This document shows positions 1 to 7,000 of a stretch of 16,539 nucleotides of DNA, piece by piece. Position 1 is the first letter of the stretch; each line of letters begins with the position of its first letter. Source of the DNA: Halanaerobiaceae bacterium (GTDB lineage: Bacteria > Bacillota > Halanaerobiia > Halanaerobiales > Halarsenatibacteraceae); NCBI GenBank assembly GCA_003554685.1, contig PWHA01000176.1, forward strand, positions 1 to 16,539. The letters run 5' to 3'. Position numbers and translations under genes: made by a program. A model generated the notes under the pieces. That model made no database searches. It had not been told where the DNA came from and was given only the letters and a program-made list of their open reading frames with translations.

Positions 1-48
1 ACGGACAAAGAGCGGGACTAAAATGAAATTGACTCCAGGGCGAAGAAT

Positions 49-1686
49 TTATTCAGTTAAAATATCAAGGGCTTCCCCATGCAGAGCTTCAGTCATATAG
101 GAAATGCCCGTCAATTCTTCAACCTCCCTGTTACCCGACATTAGATCTGCCCGGGATATTTCAGTTATATTAAACTTCCTCACCCCGGCCAGTAACTGCT
201 TGAGGCCGGTGCTGAGCTTGTCGGCTAGAGTATAAAGAGCCACGGCTCCAAAGGGAATGTTCTCCATCTCCCGGGGACCGACAATTTCTTCCACATCATA
301 CCAGCCGGCAAAAATACCCCGGGGACGGCTTCCTGCTTCTTTGACTGCTGGAGGCAGTTCGTCCCAGTTACCATTAAGCTCTTCCTTGCGGTCCGGGTAG
401 AAAACCCCTTCAATATTGGAACCTAAAAATCCGGCAATCATGGGTGCCCGGCCCAGACAGACCATTTTGACATAGGGTGAGCCCAGGGCCAGAACCTTAA
501 ATATATGATCCTCCCGGGACAAGCCGCCGCCCAGAGAAAGATCCGGTACGTCAAAACCCTGTTCCTCCAGGATGCCAGCATACTCCACCGCTCTGGTATG
601 GAGGGGTAGAGAAGGAACGCCCCAGTGTTCCATCATGTTCCAGGGGCTCATTCCGGTTCCACCTCCAGCCCCATCAATCGTGACCAAATCCAGCTCCGCC
701 TCGGCTGCAAAACGCAGAGCCATGGCCAGAGCTCTCATGCCATAGGCACCGGTTTTCAATGAGATTCTTTCAAAACCCAGAGAGCGCAGGTATTCCACCC
801 TCTCCAGAAAAGCTTCCTTAAAACTATCAACATCTACGGCTTCTGTAGCTCCCAGCCTGCTGTGACGGGCAAAGCTTTTAACTGCACCCGACTCGTAGGC
901 TTTTCTGGTAACTTCTCTGGTAGGATCAGGATCGACCAGGTATCCTCTCTCTGCCAGAAATCTGGCATACTCTAGGCTTCTCACCTGGATTTCACCACCA
1001 ATATTCTTGGCTCCCTGACCCCATTTCAGCTCAATTATAATATCATTTCCATAATTTTCTATTAAGTATTCAGCCACCCCATTACGTGTGTCCTCGACAT
1101 TTAGCTGGACAAAAATATCACCGTAGCCGTCTCTGGTATATCTCTGATAGATACCAATCCGGCGGTCCATCTCCGGGGCCTCGGTAATTACTCCGTTTTC
1201 CATTCTGGAATTACGGTCAACCCCGACCACATTTTCTCCAATTACAATGGGAAAACCGGAGAGTGCCGCTCCCACGGCAAAGGAGTCCCAGTACTTTTCA
1301 GCAATAAAGGTAGAACCCAGAGCACCGGTCATTACAGGGATTTTAGCCCTGCTCTTTGTTTTTTTACCAAAACCGGTTTCTATATTAACATTGGGATAGA
1401 TGCAATCATCAGCATCGGAAGTTAAACCTTCCTTAAGGCCCCGAGAACCAAAAACATATCCCTGAATTCTAAGAGCATCATAGTTAACTCCCCGGGGATC
1501 AATGTTTTTGCTTCCTGAGGTAATCGAGCCAAAATCACGGGGATAGAGCATCTGCTTGCCGTGGAGAGCAGAAAGCCAGGTCTCACACCGGCCCCGACAG
1601 TCTGATTGACACAGGGTGCAGAGCCCTGAAGGGCAGGGGACTCCTCGATTTACAGCTCCCAGAGCATCAATTCTTTTATCAGACAT
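49..1686 (-). CDS. FMN-binding glutamate synthase-domain protein (stand-alone)
   Basis: A 545-residue cytoplasmic protein that matches the FMN-binding synthase domain of glutamate synthase. Seen: a core with ELKWGQGAK (219-227) and a phosphate/FMN loop DGAGGGTG (338-345), then SLGGGLS (384-390) and CLGRAPM (410-416), all typical of the family. The N-terminus carries five cysteines, C18, C23, C26, C30 and C34, which look like iron-sulfur or metal ligands. There is no glutaminase domain and no GltB-type 3Fe-4S motif after the barrel, so it is not a complete glutamate synthase by itself. Known: stand-alone relatives occur in archaea and anaerobes and include the N-methylglutamate synthase C subunit. 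The substrate here cannot be told. The ATG is preceded by GAGGAGG (1694-1700 region). It is transcribed alone, with its own promoter upstream. Confident in the family, not in the reaction. Confidence 0.85.
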   Translation of the reverse strand: MSDKRIDALGAVNRGVPCPSGLCTLCQSDCRGRCETWLSALHGKQMLYPRDFGSITSGSKNIDPRGVNYDALRIQGYVFGSRGLKEGLTSDADDCIYPNVNIETGFGKKTKSRAKIPVMTGALGSTFIAEKYWDSFAVGAALSGFPIVIGENVVGVDRNSRMENGVITEAPEMDRRIGIYQRYTRDGYGDIFVQLNVEDTRNGVAEYLIENYGNDIIIELKWGQGAKNIGGEIQVRSLEYARFLAERGYLVDPDPTREVTRKAYESGAVKSFARHSRLGATEAVDVDSFKEAFLERVEYLRSLGFERISLKTGAYGMRALAMALRFAAEAELDLVTIDGAGGGTGMSPWNMMEHWGVPSLPLHTRAVEYAGILEEQGFDVPDLSLGGGLSREDHIFKVLALGSPYVKMVCLGRAPMIAGFLGSNIEGVFYPDRKEELNGNWDELPPAVKEAGSRPRGIFAGWYDVEEIVGPREMENIPFGAVALYTLADKLSTGLKQLLAGVRKFNITEISRADLMSGNREVEELTGISYMTEALHGEALDILTE

Positions 1687-1771
1687 CTTACTTCCTCCTC
1701 TAATTCTCTCTTCTCAAATCTTCTGAATGAGGTCTGTCTCAGTTTGTCTAAAAAAGTATGTATTTCTCTGA

Positions 1772-1800
1772 ATACTAACATATTACTTTAATATTGTAAA
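1772..1800 (-). promoter_or_regulatory. Sigma-A type promoter for the glutamate synthase-like gene
   Basis: Read on the minus strand there is a -35 TTTACA (1795-1800), a 17-base spacer and a -10 TAGTAT (1772-1777). The start point would be near 1765, giving a leader of about 80 bases before the ATG at 1686. It was found by eye from consensus and spacing only. Confidence 0.55.
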
Positions 1801-1910
1801 GGAAACAGCAATAAATTTATATTTTCATTTATTTAAAAATATTGCGTCTTCTTATGGCAGCTTTCCCTGAAAGCTTTTTCAGCTGCGGTTCCCGGTAGTT
1901 AGCTCTGCAG

Positions 1911-2624
1911 TTAGTTTTTAAGCCCTTTAATTTTATAAATGTAAAGCAAAAGCAGGAAAACAATAAAACTGCTAAAAGCAATGAAACTCAGATTATATAA
2001 GCTTCTGGCCTGTCCTGCAGCAGCAGTTAAACTGGAATCCAGAATCAGCAGGTAATGATAGGTTGGCAAAAATCCGGCCAGAGTCTGAACAGCCCCCGGA
2101 GCCATTTCAGCAACCTGGGGGATTATCAGCAGCAGAAGATAAACAGGCATGCCCACAACTCCGGTGGACATCTGATTTTTGGCCAGCAGCCCGACTATCA
2201 TCCCCACAAAAATAGCAAAAATTGAGGTTAGAACCGTGGCCAGCAGGATTGTAAGAAGCCCCTGAAGTTGATTGCCGGTAATGAGCACCAGAAAAATTGC
2301 CACCATAATAATTGATAGCAATGTCAAAAGTCCTTTGCCAATAATAACCTCTGCCGGTGTTGCCGGGGAGAGCAGCAGGACCTCAATTGTTTTCTTTTCC
2401 TTTTCTTCAGCTATCATCATAGAAGGGACGTACATACCCACCATCACCACCAGAAACAGCAATCCAAAACTGAGGGCCATCCCAGGAGGCATTCCCGGCA
2501 TAATGTTATTCCAGAGCAGCGTTAAAAGTACCGGCAGAGCATACATCACCAGGATGTTGGGATTTTTCCGGATATCCTGAATCTCCTTGAGAAAAACTGC
2601 TGTAATTCTGGCAAACTTGGGCAT
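1911..2624 (-). CDS. ABC-2 type transporter permease
   Basis: A 237-residue integral membrane protein, the permease half of an ABC-2 (NatB/CcmB-like) transporter. Seen: about six hydrophobic segments, roughly residues 24-42, 49-68, 97-117, 122-148, 155-175 and 212-232. Between the second and third lies the charged motif AEEKEKKTIEVLLLSPAT (72-89), a hallmark of ABC-2 permeases, where it forms a cytoplasmic coupling helix. Its ATG follows directly after the TAG of the upstream ATPase gene, and its ribosome binding site (GGAAGGGAG) lies inside the end of that gene, so the two are translationally linked. The pair probably works as an exporter. The substrate (for example Na+, a drug, a peptide or a lipid) cannot be told from the sequence. 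No clear terminator follows it. Confidence 0.88.
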   Translation of the reverse strand: MPKFARITAVFLKEIQDIRKNPNILVMYALPVLLTLLWNNIMPGMPPGMALSFGLLFLVVMVGMYVPSMMIAEEKEKKTIEVLLLSPATPAEVIIGKGLLTLLSIIMVAIFLVLITGNQLQGLLTILLATVLTSIFAIFVGMIVGLLAKNQMSTGVVGMPVYLLLLIIPQVAEMAPGAVQTLAGFLPTYHYLLILDSSLTAAAGQARSLYNLSFIAFSSFIVFLLLLYIYKIKGLKN

Positions 2625-3476
2625 CTAATCCAGCTCCCTTCCGGTGATTTCCACAAAAATATCCGCCAGGGTCGGTTCCTGAGAATGGATAGCCTTTAAT
2701 CGGCCCTCGGCTATCAGACTGGCAATAATTTCAGCGCTTTCCTTCCCCTTTAAATCAAGCAGTTCTTCGATAACTTCCTCCTGCTCCTGAAAAACAACTC
2801 TGATCTGCTGGCGGGAATGTCTGAGCTTTAAATCCCTGGGAATGCCCTGCTCGACCAGCTGACCCTGATTTAAAAAGGCAACCCGGTGACAGAGCTTATC
2901 CACCTCTTCCATGTTATGAGAAGTCAACAATACTGTCATTCCCTCCCGGTTTAAATCCTGCAGAATTCTGTGAATCACCGAGGCGGAACCGGGATCCAGG
3001 CCGGAGGTAGGTTCATCCAGAAATAAAACCTCGGGATCATGCAGCAGGGCTCTGATTAGTAACACTTTCTGTTTCATACCCCGGGAAAGATTTTTTACCT
3101 GACGGTCCTGTTCCTGCAGAAGGCCAACCATTTCCAGATATTCCGGAATTCTGGTATAATCTACCTGATAGAGCCTACAGAAAAATTTTAAATTCTGAAG
3201 AATGGTTAATCTTTCGTAAAGATTTGCTTCTTCCGGGACAACCCCCAGATTTTTCAAAATCTCCTCTTTATCCATAAAGACATCCCGATCAAAAATTCTG
3301 GCCTGGCCGGTATCCGGCCTGAGCTGCCCGGTTAAAAGCCTGATGGTGGTGGTTTTACCGGCTCCATTTGGCCCCAGCAGCCCAAAAATTTCTCCCGGCT
3401 CTACCCGGAGATTAATTTCCCGCAGGGCCCTGATGCCGTTATAGGACTTGGTTAGATTGTTTATTTCTATCATCAT
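2625..3476 (-). CDS. ABC transporter ATP-binding protein (ABC-2/NatA type)
   Basis: A 283-residue nucleotide-binding subunit for the permease that follows it. Seen in order: Walker A GPNGAGKTT (35-43), a Q-loop region reading VVPEEANLY (79-87) with Glu where many ABC ATPases have Gln, signature LSRGMKQK (130-137), Walker B LFLDEP (151-156), D-loop SGLD (158-161) and switch His187 (TSHNMEE). The Glu in the Q-loop and the LSRGM form of the signature are common in NatA-like and ABC-2 exporters, so they do not suggest an inactive enzyme. The C-terminal 70 residues form the short extra domain typical of this group. It is the first gene of a two-gene operon, and its TAG abuts the permease ATG. The start at 3476 is MMIEINNL; the second Met is an equally possible start. 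Confidence 0.92.
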   Translation of the reverse strand: MMIEINNLTKSYNGIRALREINLRVEPGEIFGLLGPNGAGKTTTIRLLTGQLRPDTGQARIFDRDVFMDKEEILKNLGVVPEEANLYERLTILQNLKFFCRLYQVDYTRIPEYLEMVGLLQEQDRQVKNLSRGMKQKVLLIRALLHDPEVLFLDEPTSGLDPGSASVIHRILQDLNREGMTVLLTSHNMEEVDKLCHRVAFLNQGQLVEQGIPRDLKLRHSRQQIRVVFQEQEEVIEELLDLKGKESAEIIASLIAEGRLKAIHSQEPTLADIFVEITGRELD

Positions 3477-3510
3477 TTCACATCCTTCTTATTTTCTCAG
3501 GTAAAATTAA

Positions 3511-3539
3511 TTGCTGATTTTCCGCTTTTATATTATAAT
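3511..3539 (+). promoter_or_regulatory. Promoter for the BaeRF-like gene
   Basis: A perfect -10 TATAAT (3534-3539) sits 17 bases after a weak -35 TTGCTG (3511-3516) in the 170-base gap between the divergent ABC operon and the 3647 gene. The predicted leader is about 100 bases. The gene has a strong AGGAGG (3634-3639) seven bases before its ATG. The same AT-rich block could also serve the ABC operon on the other strand (ATTATA at 3532-3537), but no good -35 was seen there. Confidence 0.5.
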
Positions 3540-3646
3540 ATAAACAAATAACCGTTGTTTTTTAAGCTAACCGGTATTAACCCAGCGAGTAGCTAGCAGT
3601 TAGCAGCATTTATAAGTATAAAAATAATATTACAGGAGGGAAAACT

Positions 3647-4801
3647 ATGGATCAATTATCAAAAAATGATGTCATGGATTTAATCTCCTCCGATGCCCAT
3701 CCCCGGATCTCGCTCTATATGCCAACTGAAAAATCAGCAGGTAATGCCATCAACAAAATGAAAATCAGGTTTAAAAATCTTCTCAGCGCCACTAAAACAA
3801 AACTCAAGAATAACTGGGATTACAAGGACGCTGACATTAAGGAACTGCTATCTCCCCTGACAGGACTGACGAATGATCGGGATTTCTGGCTAAACCAGAG
3901 TGATGGTCTGGCCATCTATCTCACCCCCGAATCCTTTCAGTATTTCCGCCTGCCCCTGCATTTCTATGAACAGGTTTCGGTCTGTCGGTACTTTGATCTG
4001 AAGCAAGCTGTGCCCGAGATTTATGAGAACCGGGAATTTTATCTGCTGACCTTAAGCCGCAACAACACCAGATTATTTTATCTCACTGAAAATGATATCA
4101 CAGAAATTGAACTGGATAAACTGCCGGGCAGCTTTGCTGAAATACTGGAGCAGGATGATTCCGGCCGTACCCTTCAGCACCACTCCAGCTCCCGGGGAGG
4201 GGGCTCTGCGGTCTTCCACGGCCACGAAACTGTTGAGGGGGACAAAAAAGAGGATATTCTCCAGTACTTCCGGCTGGTTGATGAGGCAGTTTCGGATTAT
4301 CTGAAAAATAAAGATGTGCCTCTCCTTCTGATGTGTGTGGAGGAAATCTACCCCATTTATGAAAGGGCCAATACCCATGATAATTTGCTGGAGGAATTTG
4401 TCAAGGGCAGTCCCGGCAAGCTGGAACCGAGCCAGATATTTAAAGCCTCCCGGGAGGTAATTGAACCTCTGACCAAATCTGATCGTCAGGAAGCTGTTGA
4501 AAGATTTATGGAGCTCCAGGGCAGTGAAAAAACCCGGTCTGATTTAAAGCAAATACTGCCCGATGCTTCCTATGGAAAAATCCAGACCCTCCTGATTGAA
4601 GAAGGAGCAGAGCAGTTTGGAGTTTTTATTCCCGAAGAAGAAAAGGTAGAATTTAGCAACGATGAAAATTTGGAGGATAATTATGAGCTATACAACTATA
4701 CCCTGATTCAAACCATTTCCCAGGGAGGAGAGGCTTTTCTCATCCCCGAAGAGGAAATGCCAGCAAAGGCCGGCAAAATCAATGCCATCTACCGCTATTA
4801 A
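3647..4801 (+). CDS. BaeRF-like protein (bacterial eRF1/Pelota-fold family)
   Basis: A 384-residue soluble, acidic protein that resembles the bacterial archaeo-eukaryotic release factor (BaeRF) families. Seen: the N-terminal signature HPRISLYMPT (18-27) typical of these proteins. A central segment, FYLLTLSRNNTRLFYL (131-146), matches the strand-rich eRF1 domain-2-like region. It is followed by a Gly/Ser/His-rich stretch (177-193, with SSRGGGSAVFHGH) and KKEDILQYFRLVDEAV (200-215). The C-terminal half contains VPLLLMCVEEIYPIYER (224-240), which fits the L30e-like domain. Known: BaeRF proteins are proposed from sequence analysis to act on ribosomes, but most are uncharacterised. No GGQ motif is visible, so peptide release activity is not expected by the eRF1 route. 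It is transcribed alone between its own promoter and a strong terminator. The family call is by motif memory; the exact subfamily is unsure. Confidence 0.7.
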   Translation: MDQLSKNDVMDLISSDAHPRISLYMPTEKSAGNAINKMKIRFKNLLSATKTKLKNNWDYKDADIKELLSPLTGLTNDRDFWLNQSDGLAIYLTPESFQYFRLPLHFYEQVSVCRYFDLKQAVPEIYENREFYLLTLSRNNTRLFYLTENDITEIELDKLPGSFAEILEQDDSGRTLQHHSSSRGGGSAVFHGHETVEGDKKEDILQYFRLVDEAVSDYLKNKDVPLLLMCVEEIYPIYERANTHDNLLEEFVKGSPGKLEPSQIFKASREVIEPLTKSDRQEAVERFMELQGSEKTRSDLKQILPDASYGKIQTLLIEEGAEQFGVFIPEEEKVEFSNDENLEDNYELYNYTLIQTISQGGEAFLIPEEEMPAKAGKINAIYRY

Positions 4802-4851
4802 ATTTTCCCCGGCTCCTATCTGCTGAAAGTCACTTGCAAGTATTACTAACC

Positions 4852-4894
4852 AGCCAGCCCCCTAATATTTAAAAATATCGGGGCTGGCTTTTTA
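4852..4894 (+). terminator. Rho-independent terminator after the BaeRF-like gene
   Basis: A perfect ten-base inverted repeat, AGCCAGCCCC (4852-4861) with GGGGCTGGCT (4880-4889), is followed directly by TTTTATT. The loop contains a second small AT-rich repeat. It lies 50 bases after the stop codon and points the same way as the gene. Confidence 0.92.
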
Positions 4895-4952
4895 TTGTTC
4901 TGAACCAAATTTAGTATACAGGAAAATAATTAAAATGTCCATAAATCAGAAA

Positions 4953-4981
4953 TTGTTTAACTCCTGATATTCTGTTATAAT
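4953..4981 (+). promoter_or_regulatory. Promoter for the homocysteine methyltransferase gene
   Basis: A -35 TTGTTT (4953-4958), a 17-base spacer and a perfect -10 TATAAT (4976-4981) lie about 50 bases before the ATG at 5033. No SAM riboswitch or T-box was recognised in this short leader, unlike the metY-metA operon facing it. Confidence 0.6.
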
Positions 4982-5032
4982 TTAGGTGTAAATGAAATAA
5001 ATAAATCAGACCAACAACAGGGGGCTGATTCC

Positions 5033-6031
5033 ATGCAGGCCAGGGATAAATTCAAGAAAATAGTTAAATTAAAAAAAGAAAAACAGCAGGCGGGCGGCAG
5101 AACTGCCGGATCTCCGCTGCTGCTGGGTGATGGAGCAATGGGAACCGAGCTGATGAAAATAAGCTCGCAAACAACAAAAATCCCTCTGGCATATAATCTT
5201 AAATTTCCAGAAAGGGTTAAGGAAATTCACCGGCGCTATCTGACCGCCGGGGCTGATATTATTATCTCCAATACCTTCTGTGCCAACCGGCTCTACCTGA
5301 AGCAGACAGGACTGGCTGCCGGAAAAAATGATCTGACTGAGGTGGTAACAAAAATCAACCGCCGGGGAGCCAGGCTGGCCGGAGCTGCAGTCAGTGAATT
5401 TCAAAAAACCCATTCAGAAAACTGCTGCCCGCTGACAGCAGGAAGTATCGGACCCACAGGCTCGGAAAAGGCAATATTTCCGGACCAGAATAGCAATCAG
5501 GAGGAGCTGGAGCAGGCCTTCAGAGAACAAATAACGGCTCTGATTGAAGGTGGAATCGATCTTCTCCTTTTTGAAACCTTTTCCTATCACCTGGAGCTGA
5601 GAGCTGCTCTCTGGGCTGCTGCTGAATTTGAGCTGCCCTGGATCGTCAATATGTCCTTTGACAGATATCACTCAACCAACTACGGCACATCCCCGGAGGA
5701 TTTCTCCTGCCTGATCAGAGAATTTCCCCGGGAAAAAATCCTGGCTGCCGGGATTAACTGCATCGCTCCTGACCCGGGTTACCGGGAAACGATTGACAGG
5801 ATTACAACCGAGCTGGCCCCGCTGCCGCTGAGCCTCTACTATAATGCCGGAACCCCGGAACTCGATGTAAAGACCGGAAAGGCCAGCTATCAGCTCGAGG
5901 ACAGTTTTTTCCAGGAGGCAGGAGAAGCCGCCGGCAGGGATGAACCTGAGGCCCTGATTCTGGGGGGCTGTTGCGGAACCTCACCGGAAACAATCAGCAG
6001 ACTGAAAAAACAGCTGGAAGGCGATTTATAG
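5033..6031 (+). CDS. Homocysteine S-methyltransferase family protein
   Basis: A 332-residue zinc-dependent methyltransferase domain (the same fold as the N-terminal homocysteine-binding part of MetH). Seen: LLLGDGAMGTEL (29-40), the family start motif; ISNTF in the barrel; and the three expected zinc cysteines, C243 in GINC and C313/C314 in GGCCGT. It would transfer a methyl group to homocysteine to make methionine. The protein is a single domain with no folate, cobalamin or activation domain, so it needs a partner or S-methylmethionine as donor. The N-terminal 25 residues are lysine-rich and extra compared with typical members. The start is supported by AGGGGG (5019-5024) eight bases upstream; a later start cannot be excluded. 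Its 3' end overlaps the convergent metA by six bases. The methyl donor is unknown. Confidence 0.88.
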   Translation: MQARDKFKKIVKLKKEKQQAGGRTAGSPLLLGDGAMGTELMKISSQTTKIPLAYNLKFPERVKEIHRRYLTAGADIIISNTFCANRLYLKQTGLAAGKNDLTEVVTKINRRGARLAGAAVSEFQKTHSENCCPLTAGSIGPTGSEKAIFPDQNSNQEELEQAFREQITALIEGGIDLLLFETFSYHLELRAALWAAAEFELPWIVNMSFDRYHSTNYGTSPEDFSCLIREFPREKILAAGINCIAPDPGYRETIDRITTELAPLPLSLYYNAGTPELDVKTGKASYQLEDSFFQEAGEAAGRDEPEALILGGCCGTSPETISRLKKQLEGDL

Positions 6032-6985
6032 GACATTAAACCCATTATAACGGTAAAACTGCATCTCCTCACCAATCCTGGTGATATCATAGGGAGTTTC
6101 CTGATAGACACAGTAATTGAGCCAGTTGCCAAAGAGCAGATGAGCATGAGCCCGCCAGCGGTTTAGAGGCTTCCTGTCGGGATCACCTTTGGTGAAATAA
6201 TTTTCTGGTTGGGGCGGATTCTCTTTCTTCTCCAGATCCCGAAGATATTCATTTTTCAGAGTATCATACTCATACTCTGAGTGACCGGTAACAAAAATCT
6301 GGCGGTAGCTGGTGCTGGCAGCAATATAGACCCCGGCTTCCGCTGATCTGGCCAGCTGCATTAAATCATCACATTTCTCAATATCCCTCTCCCTGACCTC
6401 TGTATAGCGGGAATGGGGAGCATAAAACACATCATCAAACCCCCGTAATAATCTGGTATTTTACCGACAGACCTGGTGCTCAAAAACCCCGGTAATCTTA
6501 TCCTTCAGGGGATATTTCTCAATGCCATAATGATACTTCAGGCCTGCCTGAGCTCCCCAGCAGAGATGCAGGGTGGAAAAAACATGGGAGCGGGTCCAGG
6601 CCATGATTTTTTTCAGCTCCTCCCAGTAATCCACCTCCTGAAACTCAAGCCTTTCCACCGGGGCCCCGGTTATAATCATTCCATCATATTTTTTATCCTT
6701 AATATCCTCAAAAACCTGATAAAATTTTATCAGATGCTCCCGGGAGACATTTTGGGCTTCATGGCTGGCTGTCTGCAGCAGATCAACCTCCACTTGCAGC
6801 GGAGAATTGCTTAACAGCCGGAGGAGCTGAGTTTCGGTAGCTATCTTGGTCGGCATGATATTCAAAATCAATATCCGCAGAGCCCTTATATCCTGAGTCA
6901 GGGCTCTTTGCAGGGGCATGACAAATATATTTTCCTGCTTTAAGGTCTCTGCTGCCGGCAGATTATCCGGTATCTTAATCGGCAT
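6026..6985 (-). pseudogene. metA: Homoserine O-acetyltransferase, interrupted by in-frame TAA
   Basis: A MetA-type homoserine acyltransferase (first step from homoserine to methionine) that reads as one frame of 319 sense and internal stop codons. The upstream part (6461-6985, 174 residues) runs from MPIKIPDNLP to GVFEHQVCR and ends at TAA (6461-6463). The same frame continues without any indel as NTRLLRGFDDV and on to FYAPHSRY, ending at 6026. Catalytic and structural residues fall at the E. coli positions: K47, nucleophile C142 (in HLCWGAQ), H235 and E237 (GHSEY), and R249. Residue 111 is Glu, which in this family marks acetyl-CoA rather than succinyl-CoA use and fits the neighbouring metY. 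The ATG has GGAGGAGG (within 6991-7000) located in the 15-base gap after metY. Without readthrough, both H235 and E237 are lost and the enzyme should be dead. The alternatives are a recent nonsense mutation, a sequencing error, or a GTG restart at 6430. Confidence 0.85.
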
Positions 6986-7000
6986 AATATCCCTCCTCCG

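Noticed and set aside
1857..1886. GCAGCT...AGCTGC inverted repeat with an inner AGCTTTC/GAAAGCT hairpin after the ABC permease, as a terminator
   Set aside because: On the minus strand, where the genes are, no T run follows. The T run lies on the plus-strand side, where no gene ends.
1892..3607. Similar short strings (TAGTTAGCTCTGCAGTTAG near 1896 and TAGCTAGCAGTTAGCAG near 3590) as copies of a dispersed repeat
   Set aside because: The match is partial and only two copies are in the window; it could be chance. A genome-wide count would be needed.
6461..6463. Internal stop in metA as a selenocysteine or pyrrolysine codon
   Set aside because: The codon is TAA, not TGA or TAG, and the position is not catalytic in MetA.
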